DNA of 64,000 nucleotides, from the NCBI RefSeq assembly GCF_900102485.1, contig NZ_FNBX01000008.1, forward strand, positions 56,685 through 120,684, in the 5' to 3' direction. This stretch comes from Desulfovibrio legallii. Its GTDB lineage: Bacteria; Desulfobacterota; Desulfovibrionia; Desulfovibrionales; Desulfovibrionaceae. A program made the position numbers and the translations under genes. Shown one piece after another: positions 18,345-26,972 of the stretch. Each line of letters begins with the position of its first letter. Position 1 is the first letter of the stretch. A model generated the notes under the pieces. The model was not told the origin of the DNA, searched no databases, and saw nothing but the letters and a program-made list of their open reading frames with translations.

Positions 18345-18437
18345 GTGCAGGCGCAAGCGCAATGCATTTGCACTGTTGCGCGCCGAAACGGGCGTGTCGC
18401 AAACTTTGAGCAGGCCTGTTCTCAAAGGGAATCCGCC
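18345..18437 (-). repeat. Family B intergenic repeat
   Basis: Reading on the minus strand, the element begins right at the aminotransferase TAG stop and carries CTTTGAGAACAGGCCTGCTC, then the CGTTTCGGCGC-type block and GCGCTTGCGCC. It matches the order found at 30326-30190 and 50472-50600. It separates the rhodanese and aminotransferase genes. Confidence 0.75.
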
Positions 18438-19628
18438 CTAGCCGATTTTTGCCCGCGCGCGGGCAAAACCTTCCGCCGCGTTGCGGATGACGCCCTCGTC
18501 CACACAGAAGGCCAGGCGGAAATACCCAGGGCAGCCGAAGCCCGAACCGGGCACGGCCAGGATGCGTTCCTCCACCAGCGCGTTGACAAAGGCCACGTCG
18601 TCGCCGCCCGGCGCTTTGGGGAAGAAGTAAAAGGCCCCGGCGGGCATCAGGTACTCGTAGCCCGCCTCCGTCAGCACCTGGGCCATGGCCTGCCGACGCG
18701 CGGCGTACACGGCCAGATCCACCTGGCTGTCCAGGGCGGCGGCCATGAGGTGCTGGCCCACCACCGGCGGGTTGACAAAGCCCAGAATGCGGTTGGTGAG
18801 GGTGAGCCCGGCCATGAGCTCCGCCGCCTCAGGCAGCCGGGGCGACAGGGCGGCGTAGCCCACGCGCTCCCCCGGCAGGGAAAGGCACTTGGAAAACGAG
18901 CTCACCACCACCGCATAGGGATAGAGCGGCAGCACCGAGGGCACCTCCACCCCGTCGTAAGCCAAAAAGCGGTACGGTTCGTCGGCCACCAGCCAGATGG
19001 GGCGGCCGTATTCCTGGCTCTTGTTTTCCAGCAGCTCGGCCAGGGCCGTGAGATCCTTGCGGCTGTAAACCACCCCGGTGGGGTTGTTGGGCGAATTAAT
19101 GAGCACCACGCGGGTTTTGGCGCTGATGGCGGCTTCCAGGGCTTCCAGGTCGGGGGCGAAGGTGTCCTTTTTGCTCATGACGGCCCGCAGCGTGCCGCCG
19201 TGGTTGGCCACATAAAAGCCGTATTCCACAAAATAGGGGGCAAAGGCCAGCATTTCCTCGCCGGGGTCAAGCACGGCGCGCAAAAAGGCGTTGAGCACGC
19301 CGGCCGCGCCGCAGCCCAGGATGACCTGATCGGCCTTGAGCGGCACGCCCTGCTCCTTGCTCAGGTGCGCAGCCAGCTTTTCCCGCGCCCAGCCAAACCC
19401 GCCGTTGGGCATATAGCCGAAGGCAAAAGGCTCGCCCGCATGGGCGGCAAAGGCGCGCAAGCCCAGCGCCACGGCGGGCGGCGCGGGCAGATCGGGATTG
19501 CCCAGGCTGAAATCGTACACTTTGTCCTCGCCATAGCGGGCCTTCAACTGCCCCCCGGCCTCAAACATGCGCCGGATCCAGGAGGCGTGGTCCAGATACC
19601 CCGCCACGCTGTGGGAAAGAATGGACAT
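18438..19628 (-). CDS. PLP-dependent aminotransferase, class I/II
   Basis: A 396-residue fold-type I aminotransferase of the aspartate aminotransferase superfamily. NSPNNPTGVVY (about 180) binds the cofactor, VADEPYRFL holds the PLP-pyridine Asp, and SFSKCLSLPGERVGY (about 240) contains the Schiff-base lysine. The C-terminal AVPGSGFGCPGYFRLAFC supplies the substrate-carboxylate Arg. The substrate is not resolved by sequence. The ATG at 19628 with GGGGAG upstream is preferred over upstream in-frame ATGs at 19661 and 19643. The gene is divergent from the lipoprotein gene, and a family B repeat begins at its stop codon. Confidence 0.92.
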   Translation of the reverse strand: MSILSHSVAGYLDHASWIRRMFEAGGQLKARYGEDKVYDFSLGNPDLPAPPAVALGLRAFAAHAGEPFAFGYMPNGGFGWAREKLAAHLSKEQGVPLKADQVILGCGAAGVLNAFLRAVLDPGEEMLAFAPYFVEYGFYVANHGGTLRAVMSKKDTFAPDLEALEAAISAKTRVVLINSPNNPTGVVYSRKDLTALAELLENKSQEYGRPIWLVADEPYRFLAYDGVEVPSVLPLYPYAVVVSSFSKCLSLPGERVGYAALSPRLPEAAELMAGLTLTNRILGFVNPPVVGQHLMAAALDSQVDLAVYAARRQAMAQVLTEAGYEYLMPAGAFYFFPKAPGGDDVAFVNALVEERILAVPGSGFGCPGYFRLAFCVDEGVIRNAAEGFARARAKIG

Positions 19629-19763
19629 AACATGACTCCCCATGGTTGTTGTGTTTGGCATGGCTATTGGTTATGCTTCCAAACGCCGCATAAAGCAATT
19701 CTCTTTTTGTCGACGCGGCTCGCCGCCCCTGCGCGGCGGACGCAAACCCATGGTGGAGGCCCC

Positions 19764-20207
19764 ATGCGTTTTAAACGGTTCCGCAACTGCCTGCGCGCTC
19801 TGCTGCCAGCCCTGTGCGCCGCCCTGCTTCTGCCCGCCTGCGCGGCCAAAGACGATGACGCCCAGGAAGCCCCCCACGACATGAGCATTGCCGTTAACCT
19901 GCGCGACGTGCACCGCTGCTCCCGCATCTCGCCCGAAATACAGGTGACCAACACGCCCCCGGATGCCGACTATTACGACGTGCGGCTGGTGGAATACACG
20001 GGCGACGCCCAGGAGCTCTTCCTCGGCGGCGGCAGCTGGGATAACGACGGCTCCGGCCTGATCCCCGAAGGCGGCCTTACCCGCCACTACCGCGGCCCCT
20101 GCCCGCCTGCGGGCAGCCCGCGCGACTACGCCTTTGTGGTCTCGGCCATGCACCGGGGCAATATGCAGCCCCTCTCCGTCCGGCTCTACCGCTTTACCCA
20201 GGAGTAA
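19764..20207 (+). CDS. Predicted lipoprotein of unknown function
   Basis: A 147-residue protein with a lipoprotein signal: basic start MRFKRFRNCLRALL, hydrophobic core and lipobox LLPAC with Cys26 as the lipidation site. The mature part (DMSIAVNLRDVHRCSRISPE onwards) is a compact all-beta-looking domain with a GGGSWDNDGSG loop and a GPCPPAGSPRDYAF segment that faintly recalls phosphatidylethanolamine-binding (PEBP/YbhB) proteins, but I would not assign it. GGTGGAGG precedes the ATG. It lies 69 bp before the PFKFB-like gene on the same strand. Confidence 0.85.
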   Translation: MRFKRFRNCLRALLPALCAALLLPACAAKDDDAQEAPHDMSIAVNLRDVHRCSRISPEIQVTNTPPDADYYDVRLVEYTGDAQELFLGGGSWDNDGSGLIPEGGLTRHYRGPCPPAGSPRDYAFVVSAMHRGNMQPLSVRLYRFTQE

Positions 20208-20276
20208 CGCAAGACCCAGGGCCCCGCGGAGGGGCCGCCGCCCGCCGCCACCGCCGCTCCGGGCCGCGGAGAACGC

Positions 20277-21533
20277 ATGCAGAAGCTCTATGTGGCTATG
20301 GTGGGCCTGCCCGCGCGGGGCAAATCCACCCTGGCCCGACGCATCCGCGACGGGCTCGCCGCCGAAGGCATCCGCGCCCGCCTCTTCAACAACGGCGACG
20401 TGCGCCGCGCCCGCCTGGGCGCGGCCTCCACCGATCCGGACTTCTATAACCCCCACAACACCTATGGCCGCCAGGCCCGCGAACAGATCTGCCGCCACAA
20501 CATGGAGCTGGCCCGCCAGTGGCTCGCCCCCGAAGGCGGCAACGGCGACGTGGCCATCCTGGACGCCACCAACGTCAGCCGCGCCCGCCGCCGACTTATG
20601 GAAGGCACCCTCACCGATCACCCTTTGCTGTTTGTCGAATGCCTCAATGAGGATCAGGAACTGCTGCGCGCCTGCATCCGCCGCAAAACCGCCCTGCCCG
20701 AATACGCAGGCTATGCCGAAGAAGCCGCCCTGGAAAACTTCCAGAAACGCATCAGCTACTACGAAAACATCTACGAGCCCCTGCGCCACGAAAAATTCTG
20801 GCTGCGCGTGGATTCCACCGCCAACCGCATCCTGGCCGAACACCCCCGCGAAGGCTGCGCCTACTACCCCGCCATCCGCGAAATCGTGGTCAGCGTCTGG
20901 GTCCACTGCCTCTACCTGGTCCGCCACGGCCAGACGGAATTCAACCTCCAGGGCCGCATCGGCGGCGACCCGCCCCTGACCGAACACGGCCGCGCCCAGG
21001 CCGCCGCCCTGGCAGAACACCTGCGCGACCGCCCCATCGACTGGGTCTTTACCTCCACCCGTCTGCGCTCCCACCAGACCGCCGCCCCCCTCCTGGCCCA
21101 GCGCCCCCATACCCACGTCATGGCCTTCCGCGAATTTGACGAAATCTGGGCCGGAGATTGCGAAGGCCTGCGCTACGCGGAAATCCGCCAGCGCATGCCC
21201 CAGGTGGCCAGCGCCCGCAACGCCGATAAATACGGCTTCGCCTACCCCAAAGGCGAAAGCTACGCCATGCTCCGCGAGCGCGTCCAGCGCGGCCTGCGCC
21301 GCGCCCTCTTCCTCGCCGGGGATACCCCCCTGGTCATCGTGGGGCACCAGGCCATCAACCGCGTGCTCCTCGCCCTCTTCCTCCGCCAGCGCCAAGAAGA
21401 CATCCCCTATATCTATGTGCCCCAGGACCAGTACTACCACATCTCCCTCACCCCCCGCCGCAAGGTCTTTGAACGCCTGCCCTATACCACAGGCAGAAGC
21501 GGCGGCGAGAGGACTTTTGCGGGGGAAGAATAG
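20277..21533 (+). CDS. PFK-2/FBPase-2-like fusion (P-loop kinase plus histidine phosphatase)
   Basis: A 418-residue two-domain protein in the order of 6-phosphofructo-2-kinase/fructose-2,6-bisphosphatase. The N-terminal kinase domain has the P-loop MVGLPARGKSTLARR (residues 8-22), FNNGDVRRARLG and DATNVSRARRR. The C-terminal histidine phosphatase has LVRHGQTEFNLQGRIGG with the catalytic His near 217, FTSTRLRSHQTA, the EFDEIWAGDCEG acid loop and VIVGHQAINRVLLALFL with the second His. In eukaryotes such fusions set fructose-2,6-bisphosphate levels; whether this one does, or acts on another sugar or nucleotide, is inference. Both active sites look intact. It ends in a convergent spacer full of repeats. 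Confidence 0.88.
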   Translation: MQKLYVAMVGLPARGKSTLARRIRDGLAAEGIRARLFNNGDVRRARLGAASTDPDFYNPHNTYGRQAREQICRHNMELARQWLAPEGGNGDVAILDATNVSRARRRLMEGTLTDHPLLFVECLNEDQELLRACIRRKTALPEYAGYAEEAALENFQKRISYYENIYEPLRHEKFWLRVDSTANRILAEHPREGCAYYPAIREIVVSVWVHCLYLVRHGQTEFNLQGRIGGDPPLTEHGRAQAAALAEHLRDRPIDWVFTSTRLRSHQTAAPLLAQRPHTHVMAFREFDEIWAGDCEGLRYAEIRQRMPQVASARNADKYGFAYPKGESYAMLRERVQRGLRRALFLAGDTPLVIVGHQAINRVLLALFLRQRQEDIPYIYVPQDQYYHISLTPRRKVFERLPYTTGRSGGERTFAGEE

Positions 21534-21537
21534 CGCA

Positions 21538-21600
21538 CTTTTGTGGGGGGAAGGGGGAACTTTTCTCTCCTCAGGCAAGGTGCCGGGCGGACCCCGGACG
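21538..21600 (+). repeat. Family A half-copy (left arm and flank)
   Basis: GTGGGGGGAAGGGGGAACTT runs straight into TTCTCTCCTCAGGCAAGGTG and CCGGGCGGACCCCGG, so one hairpin arm joins the conserved flank and the other arm is deleted. Confidence 0.65.
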
Positions 21601-21778
21601 GACGCTTTTGCGGCCTTGCGATGTATTCCCGCCGGCCCGCTCTTTCCCCGGCCGTTGCACCGGGCATCCCTTGCCAGAATTGCGGCGCAGCCCTTCCCGT
21701 GGGGCCGAGCGCGGCATACAAGGGCGCGGCGGCCTTGCGGACACGGCGTCAGCGGCCCCTTTCCGGCCGGGTCTGGAC

Positions 21779-21920
21779 CTAGAGCAGATTACCTTTGAGA
21801 ATCTGCCTTTAAGGCACGCTCGTTTCGGCGCTTAACAGCACAGATAAATTGCGCTTACGCCTCCACAGCGGCGTCTCTGCTCACGCAGCCGCCAGGGCAT
21901 TTCAAGGTTGAAATGCCCTA
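21779..21920 (+). repeat. Family B intergenic repeat, near full length
   Basis: The element runs from TAGAGCAGATTACCTTTGAG through GGCACGCTCGTTTCGGCGC, AAATTGCGCTTACGCCTCC and a closing palindrome GGCATTTCAAGGTTGAAATGCC. Its far end abuts the sppA TAG stop (21918-21920). It lies between the convergent PFKFB-like and sppA genes. Confidence 0.85.
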
Positions 21921-23003
21921 AAACTGGTACAGAAATGCGGGCGCGGCGCTCTCCGTCAGCCCGGCCAGGCCGTTCACATCCAGACCAAGCCAGGTTTTGA
22001 GCGTGCGGGAAAGCCAGGAACGACCCTCCGGCGGGGAAAGCAGGGGCCGCTGCGCAGGCACGCCGCATTCCCTGGCCAGCCATTCCAGGGCGTCCTGACG
22101 ATCGCCCAAGGCATCCACAAGCCCCAGCGCCAACGCTTCGCGGCCGGTGTAGATCTTGCCGTTGGCCAGCTCCGCAGCCTTGTCCGGCGACATGCGGCGG
22201 CCCTGAGCCACAATGCCCACAAACTGGCGGTGCATATCCTCCAGCACGGCGGCGAAATAGCGGCGCTGCTCCGGGGTCAGAGGCCGCAGATAGGAACCGG
22301 CGTCCTTATAAGGGGCCGTGGTCAGGGTTTCCTGCCCCAGGCCCAGCTTCTGCAACAGGCCCTGGACCTGCGGGATGTCCATGCGCACGCCGATGGAACC
22401 GGTGACGGTGGACGGATTGGCAAACACGCGACGGCCCGCCATGCTGACCATAAGCCCGCCAGAGGCCGCCAGAGAGCCCATGCTCACGGCCACGGGCTTC
22501 TTTTCGGCCAAGCGGGCCAGGGCCGTATAGATTTCCTGCGAGGCCGCCGCGCCGCCGCCGGGCGAATCCACCCGCACCAGCACGCCCTTGACGTTAGGGT
22601 TGCGCTCCAGCTTGCGCACCCAGTCCAGAGTGGGTTCAGCGCTGAGAATGGGGCCGCGCACGTTGACCAGCGCCAGCCGGTCGTGCCCGCCCAGCCCGCC
22701 TTCCGGAAAAAAGGCGTACAACAGGGCCGCCAGCAATACCGCAAGCCCGCCCCAGAACACAAAAGGATGCCGCCGCCGGAAAGGCGGACGCAGCAGACCG
22801 CGCCAGACCGAAGCCGGAATGCGGGCCAGGGGACAGCCCGCGGCGCAGGCTTCTGCGCCAGGGGCGGCAGGCGCGCCGTGCGGGGCCGGGCCTGCGGCGG
22901 CCGCCTCAGGGCCGGAAGGGGTCATGGTCAAAGGGGCGTCGTCCGGAATCGGTGCGGCCGATTCCGGGGGCAGTGCGGACGTGGGGGCGTGTGTGCCGCT
23001 CAT
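21918..23003 (-). CDS. sppA: Signal peptide peptidase SppA (36K type)
   Basis: A 361-residue SppA, a membrane-anchored serine protease that degrades cleaved signal peptides. A proline/alanine-rich cytoplasmic N-terminus (about 80 residues) precedes one membrane segment (FVFWGGLAVLLAALLYAFF). The protease domain has VKGVLVRVDSPGGGAAASQE, VAVSMGSLAASGGLMVSMAG with the nucleophilic Ser, and GSIGVRMDIPQVQGLLQKLG; the Lys of the Ser/Lys dyad is expected in TTAPYKDAGSYLRPL. It is the short single-repeat form. The ATG at 23003 (AAGGG upstream) replaces a TTG reading at 23009. It is 27 bp after cls. Confidence 0.95.
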   Translation of the reverse strand: MSGTHAPTSALPPESAAPIPDDAPLTMTPSGPEAAAAGPAPHGAPAAPGAEACAAGCPLARIPASVWRGLLRPPFRRRHPFVFWGGLAVLLAALLYAFFPEGGLGGHDRLALVNVRGPILSAEPTLDWVRKLERNPNVKGVLVRVDSPGGGAAASQEIYTALARLAEKKPVAVSMGSLAASGGLMVSMAGRRVFANPSTVTGSIGVRMDIPQVQGLLQKLGLGQETLTTAPYKDAGSYLRPLTPEQRRYFAAVLEDMHRQFVGIVAQGRRMSPDKAAELANGKIYTGREALALGLVDALGDRQDALEWLARECGVPAQRPLLSPPEGRSWLSRTLKTWLGLDVNGLAGLTESAAPAFLYQF

Positions 23004-23030
23004 GGGCAAACCCTTGCGCGTAAGGCGCGG

Positions 23031-24446
23031 TTACAGGTAGGGGGAAAAAATCCAGCAGGCGGCGTTGCGCAGCCGCACAGGCAGGGAAAGCCCGCGCAGA
23101 CGGGCAAGGGTGATCTCCGTGCCGCGGGCCAGCGCCGCATCAATATGCGCGGCAATGGCGTCGTGCGCCTTGGGGTCAAAAATTTCCATATTAAGTTCAA
23201 AATTGAGGCGCAGGCTGCGGGCGTCCCAGTTGGAGGAGCCGATCTGACTGTAATAGCCGTCCACGGCCAGCAGTTTGGTGTGGGCAAAGGGCGGCGGCTG
23301 GTGCCAGACGCGCACCCCGGCCTCCAGCAGGGTGGGCAGCAGGCGGAAGGTGGCCCAATGGACATAGAACAGATTGCTTTTGGCGGGCAGCACCACCCGC
23401 ACGTCCACCCCGCGCTGCCCGGCGGAGCGCAGAGCCGCCACCAGGCCGTGCGAAGGCAGAAAATAGGGCGTCATGATCCGCACGCTGCGCCGGGCAGCGT
23501 TGATGACCCCGCAGAAGATGTCGCTCAAAGGGTCTTCGTCGGAACCGGGGCCGTCCATGATGATGCGGCAGCGGCTCGCGCCCCTGGCCTCTGTGCTGGG
23601 GGGCGGCAAGGGCGAATACTGGCCGGTGCTGAAGCCCCAGTCCAGCAGAAAGGCCCGGCGCAACTGGTCCACAATGGGGCCCTCGCAACGAAAATGCACG
23701 TCCTGCACCCGGTTGCGCCCGCGGGCGGCCAGATTTTCGTCCGCAATGTTCATCCCCCCGGTAAAGCCCGTCTGGTCGCAGACCAGCAGTTTCCGGTGGT
23801 TGCGCAGGTTGATGCTCAGGTTGGGGGGCACAAGGCGCGGCGGCAGAAACACGGCCACGCGCACGCCGCGGCGGGCCAGCTTTTTCCACGGGCGGCGCAG
23901 GGAATACAACTGGCCCACGCCGTCCACCAGCAGCCGCACGTCCACCCCGCGCGCGGCCGCGGCGGCCAGCGCCTCGCAAAAGGCCACGGCCGTCAGGCCC
24001 GCATTAAAAATATAGGTGGAAAGGTAAACCCGCTCCTGCGCCGCATTGATGGCCTGGAGCATGGCGGGGTAGGCTTCGTCGCCGTTGTGCAGAGGGGAAA
24101 TGGCGTCACCCACGCTGAGATGCTGCGCCGTGAGCACGCGGCCAATATGCTCCATGCGGGCGATGTTTTCCGGCACATGGCCGGGCGGCGCGCTGGGCAA
24201 AGGCGGATGGGCGTAGTCCGGCTCCAGCGGAGCCTGCCGCCGCATGATGCGCGTAGCCCGGCTCTCGGCCCGGCTGATGCCGAACGAGGCGTACAGCAAC
24301 GGCCCCACCAGGGGCAGAAGCAAGGCCGTGACCGTCCAGCCCAGAGCCGCACGCGGATCGTGCTTGGTGAGCAACGCGTGGCCTACGGCCACCCAGGAAA
24401 GGGCGTGCGCAACCACAATGGCAAGATATTCCAACACATCCCACAT
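23031..24446 (-). CDS. cls: Cardiolipin synthase (two PLD domains)
   Basis: A 471-residue phospholipase-D-superfamily synthase that joins two phosphatidylglycerols. Two N-terminal membrane segments (about 4-24 and 33-55) anchor it. Both HKD motifs are present: NHRKLLVCDQTGFTGGMNIA (about 215) and FAHTKLLAVDGYYSQIGSSNWD (about 395). The length fits bacterial Cls. The start at 24446 gives the typical hydrophobic N-terminus but lacks a strong ribosome site; a longer frame to 24632 runs into a family A hairpin and is rejected. The gene is followed closely by sppA. Confidence 0.93.
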   Translation of the reverse strand: MWDVLEYLAIVVAHALSWVAVGHALLTKHDPRAALGWTVTALLLPLVGPLLYASFGISRAESRATRIMRRQAPLEPDYAHPPLPSAPPGHVPENIARMEHIGRVLTAQHLSVGDAISPLHNGDEAYPAMLQAINAAQERVYLSTYIFNAGLTAVAFCEALAAAAARGVDVRLLVDGVGQLYSLRRPWKKLARRGVRVAVFLPPRLVPPNLSINLRNHRKLLVCDQTGFTGGMNIADENLAARGRNRVQDVHFRCEGPIVDQLRRAFLLDWGFSTGQYSPLPPPSTEARGASRCRIIMDGPGSDEDPLSDIFCGVINAARRSVRIMTPYFLPSHGLVAALRSAGQRGVDVRVVLPAKSNLFYVHWATFRLLPTLLEAGVRVWHQPPPFAHTKLLAVDGYYSQIGSSNWDARSLRLNFELNMEIFDPKAHDAIAAHIDAALARGTEITLARLRGLSLPVRLRNAACWIFSPYL

Positions 24447-24585
24447 GACGCCAACTCGGCCTGCCGCAGGCGGAAGGGGGGCTAAGGCCCCGTGCGGCAA
24501 CCCCCAGTAAAACAGAAAACGCCGCTGAAGGCCAGCCGGGCATACCGGGCGAAGGGGGGAAAGGACGGGAGCAAAAGGCGTTTGC

Positions 24586-24625
24586 GGGGGAAGGGGACTT
24601 TTGTGGACAAAAGTCCCCTTCCCCC
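24586..24625. repeat. Family A repeat, perfect 19-bp hairpin
   Basis: Arms 24586-24604 and 24607-24625 (GGGGGAAGGGGACTTTTGT and exact complement, loop GG). Here the usual AAC is GAC on both arms, a compensatory pair that shows the stem is maintained. It lies 17 bp beyond the YkgJ-family stop. Confidence 0.9.
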
Positions 24626-24642
24626 CACACAAAATCTCTCCC

Positions 24643-25440
24643 CTACTTTTGCGGTTCCGCCTTGGCGAGGCCCTGGCTTTGGCCGAAGATGATCAGCTCC
24701 ATCCAGTCCAGGGCGAAGTCAAGGGCGGCCACATCGCCTTCGAGGCTGTCCTGCATGACGGCTTCGCGGCGGGCGGGGTCTATTTCCACGCGGGAGAAGA
24801 TGCGCATGCGCTCGATGAGCTCGCGGAATTTGTCCAGCTGGTAGAGGCAGAGCACGGCCATGGTGGTCATGCGGGATTCCAGGGGTTTGCCGGTGGCGCG
24901 CACCATGGCCATAAGGCGCATGTAGCGGTCGTTGGCGGCGTTGTAGGGGGTGAGGCCCTGGTTTTCAAGCCATTGGGCGGCGGTGCGGTCCGTGCCCTGG
25001 TCAAAACCGTGGCAATGGGGTTCGCGCACCACAAAAAAGCGCTCGGCCACGCCGTCTTCGGCCATTTTTGTGCCGCGCCCCAGAGGGTAGAAGCGGCAGG
25101 CGCCGGGGCGGTTGTCGTAGACAGAGCAGCCCACGGGGCTCACAAAGGGGCAGGGCTCGCCAGGGCCTTCCAGCATGCGCAGCAGGGGCAAAGGGAAGCC
25201 CGTATCCGGAAAGGTGCGCATGCGGGTGAAGGTATTGAGGAAGTCTTCGCTGCCCAGGCCCAGGTGGCGGCGCATGCGGAGCACGTCGTAAGGGGTCAGG
25301 GGCAGGGTCAGCTCCGCACAGCAGCGGTTAAAACAGGGCACTTCCGGGTTGCAGTCAAAGCAGAAGGTCGCGCCGGGGGCCAGTTCGGGCAGGTTTTCCA
25401 GAAACTCGCGGCTGGCGTCGTCGTCGGAAGACATGGTCAT
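24643..25440 (-). CDS. YkgJ-type Cys-rich (zinc/iron-chelating) protein
   Basis: A 265-residue protein with the YkgJ pattern: FCFDCNPEVPCFNRCCAEL (about 27-45) followed by PCPFVSPVGCSVYDNRPGACRFYPLG (about 95-120), giving at least eight clustered cysteines expected to hold a metal or Fe-S site. The C-terminal half (about 165-265) is alpha-helical and extends beyond the minimal family domain. Function is unknown; some members are thought to load or protect metal sites. AAGGAG lies upstream of the ATG at 25440. It follows hisG with a 65-bp gap. Confidence 0.85.
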   Translation of the reverse strand: MTMSSDDDASREFLENLPELAPGATFCFDCNPEVPCFNRCCAELTLPLTPYDVLRMRRHLGLGSEDFLNTFTRMRTFPDTGFPLPLLRMLEGPGEPCPFVSPVGCSVYDNRPGACRFYPLGRGTKMAEDGVAERFFVVREPHCHGFDQGTDRTAAQWLENQGLTPYNAANDRYMRLMAMVRATGKPLESRMTTMAVLCLYQLDKFRELIERMRIFSRVEIDPARREAVMQDSLEGDVAALDFALDWMELIIFGQSQGLAKAEPQK

Positions 25441-25505
25441 GGGGGCTCCTTGCGGTGCGCAGCGCCGCCGGATGGGTTGGCCGCGCCGGACGCGGCAAGG
25501 GGGCG

Positions 25506-26399
25506 TCAGATCACCTTGTTGAGGCCGTATTCGATGATGCCCTCGGCTCCGGCCTGGCGCAGGCGGGGGATGAGGTCGCGCACCACGTCGATCTGGACCA
25601 CGGTTTCCACAGAGAGCCAGCGCGTGTCGCGCAGGGGGGCCACGGTGGGGGAATTGAGGGAGGGCAGCATCTCCAGGATGGCGTCCAGGTTGGCGGCCGG
25701 GGCGTTCATCTTGAGGGCCACGAGGTTTTCGGCCCGCAGGGCCCCCTGCAGGAGCAGGTTGAGCTGCTCCACCTTGGCGCGTTTGCGCGGGTCTTTCCAG
25801 GCCTCTTTGTTGACGATGAGCACGGGATAGGAGCGCATGACCTCGTCGATGATGCGCAGGCCGTGGGCGCGGATGGTGGTGCCGGTTTCGGTAACTTCCA
25901 CGATGCCGTCGGCCAGGCCTTCCACCACCTTGGCCTCGGTAGCGCCCCAGGAGTAGAAGACGTCCACCGCCACGCCCGCTTTGGCGAAGTAGCGGCGGGT
26001 AAGGCCCTCCACCTCGGTGGCGATGCGTTTGCCCGCCAGATCCTGCGGGGTCTGGTAGGGCGAATCGCCGGCCACGGCCAGCACCCAACGGCAGGGGCGG
26101 TTGGAGGTTTTGGAGTAGACAAGATCGGCCACGCGCACCACCTTGTCTTCATGCTCGCGCTCCACCAGCCAGTCCAGGCCGGTGATGCCCGCGTCCAGCA
26201 CGCCGGCGGCCACATAGCTGCCGATTTCCTGCACGCGGCAGAGCGAGGCGCTGATTTCGGGGTCGTTGATGTCCGGAAAATAGTTGCGCGTATGCTTGCG
26301 GATTTTCCAGCCCGCGCGTTCAAAAAGGTTGATGGTGGCTTCTTCCAGCGAACCCTTGGGCACGCCGAGCTTGATGATGGGGGTGGTTTCCGCGCTCAT
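25506..26399 (-). CDS. hisG: ATP phosphoribosyltransferase, long form
   Basis: A 297-residue HisG_L enzyme, the first step of histidine synthesis, joining PRPP and ATP. The catalytic domain has LGVPKGSLEEATINLFERAG (about 12-31) and DAGITGLDWLVE, and the PRPP loop is GIVEVTETGTTIRAHGLRII (about 160-180). The C-terminal ACT-like HisG_C domain (about 215-297) marks the self-sufficient, histidine-inhibited form that does not need HisZ. It follows hisI with only 10 bp between, so the two form an operon. Confidence 0.97.
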   Translation of the reverse strand: MSAETTPIIKLGVPKGSLEEATINLFERAGWKIRKHTRNYFPDINDPEISASLCRVQEIGSYVAAGVLDAGITGLDWLVEREHEDKVVRVADLVYSKTSNRPCRWVLAVAGDSPYQTPQDLAGKRIATEVEGLTRRYFAKAGVAVDVFYSWGATEAKVVEGLADGIVEVTETGTTIRAHGLRIIDEVMRSYPVLIVNKEAWKDPRKRAKVEQLNLLLQGALRAENLVALKMNAPAANLDAILEMLPSLNSPTVAPLRDTRWLSVETVVQIDVVRDLIPRLRQAGAEGIIEYGLNKVI

Positions 26400-26409
26400 G
26401 GGCTTTTCC

Positions 26410-26805
26410 TTATCCGCCGTAAACTATTTTGGGGTCAAAGACCTGCGGGGCGCATTCGTGCAGGCGGCCGTCCTTCCATTCACGGTAAAAGCAGGAGCGC
26501 CGGCCCGTATGGCAGGCCGCCCCGCCCTGCTGCTCCACCAGAAGGAGTACCGTGTCATTGTCGCAATCCAGCCGCAGGGCGCGCACTTTTTGCACATTGC
26601 CGGAGGTGCCGCCCTTGTGCCAGATTTCCCGGCGGCTGCGGCTCCAGTAGTGGGCTTCACCCGTCTCCAGGGTTTTGCGCCAGGCGTCTTCATTCATATA
26701 GGCCAGCATGAGCACCTCGCCGCTTTGGCAATCCTGGGCGATGGCGGGCACCAGGCCCTTGCTGAAGTCGGGGGCAAAATCCGCGGCAGGCGGCATCTGG
26801 GGCAT
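26410..26805 (-). CDS. hisI: Phosphoribosyl-AMP cyclohydrolase
   Basis: A 131-residue stand-alone HisI domain, third step of histidine biosynthesis. [20 protein letters not shown], the [17 protein letters not shown] active-site loop and the metal residues in [20 protein letters not shown] and TGRRSCFYR are intact. It lacks the HisE domain found in fused enzymes. The ATG at 26805 with AAGGAGAA upstream is preferred over an upstream ATG at 26838. It is the first gene of the hisI-hisG unit, with a good promoter 42 bp upstream. Confidence 0.97.
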   Translation of the reverse strand: MPQMPPAADFAPDFSKGLVPAIAQDCQSGEVLMLAYMNEDAWRKTLETGEAHYWSRSRREIWHKGGTSGNVQKVRALRLDCDNDTVLLLVEQQGGAACHTGRRSCFYREWKDGRLHECAPQVFDPKIVYGG

Positions 26806-26846
26806 GGGGCGTTCTCCTTGGGCGTCGCTTCGATGCAAAACGCTTT

Positions 26847-26875
26847 AATATAGCGGCTGCAACCGCAATGCGCAA
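26847..26875 (-). promoter_or_regulatory. Predicted promoter of hisI-hisG
   Basis: On the minus strand TTGCGC, 17 bases, then TATATT, 42 bp upstream of the hisI start. The -10 matches five of six consensus positions; the -35 four of six. Confidence 0.5.
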
Positions 26876-26972
26876 GGGGTTGCGGCAGGCCTTGCGCGCC
26901 ACGCCGGACTGTGGCACATTGCTGTGTTAACAAAAACTCCAGAATAAGGCGGACTCGCCGCCGGGAACATAC

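Noticed and set aside
23031..24632. Longer cardiolipin synthase start at 24632
   Set aside because: The extra 62 codons run through the family A hairpin and show no membrane or family features.
26900..26972. Promoter for the DEAD-box helicase
   Set aside because: A TTGCTG hexamer is present, but no acceptable -10 lies at the right distance, so none is called.
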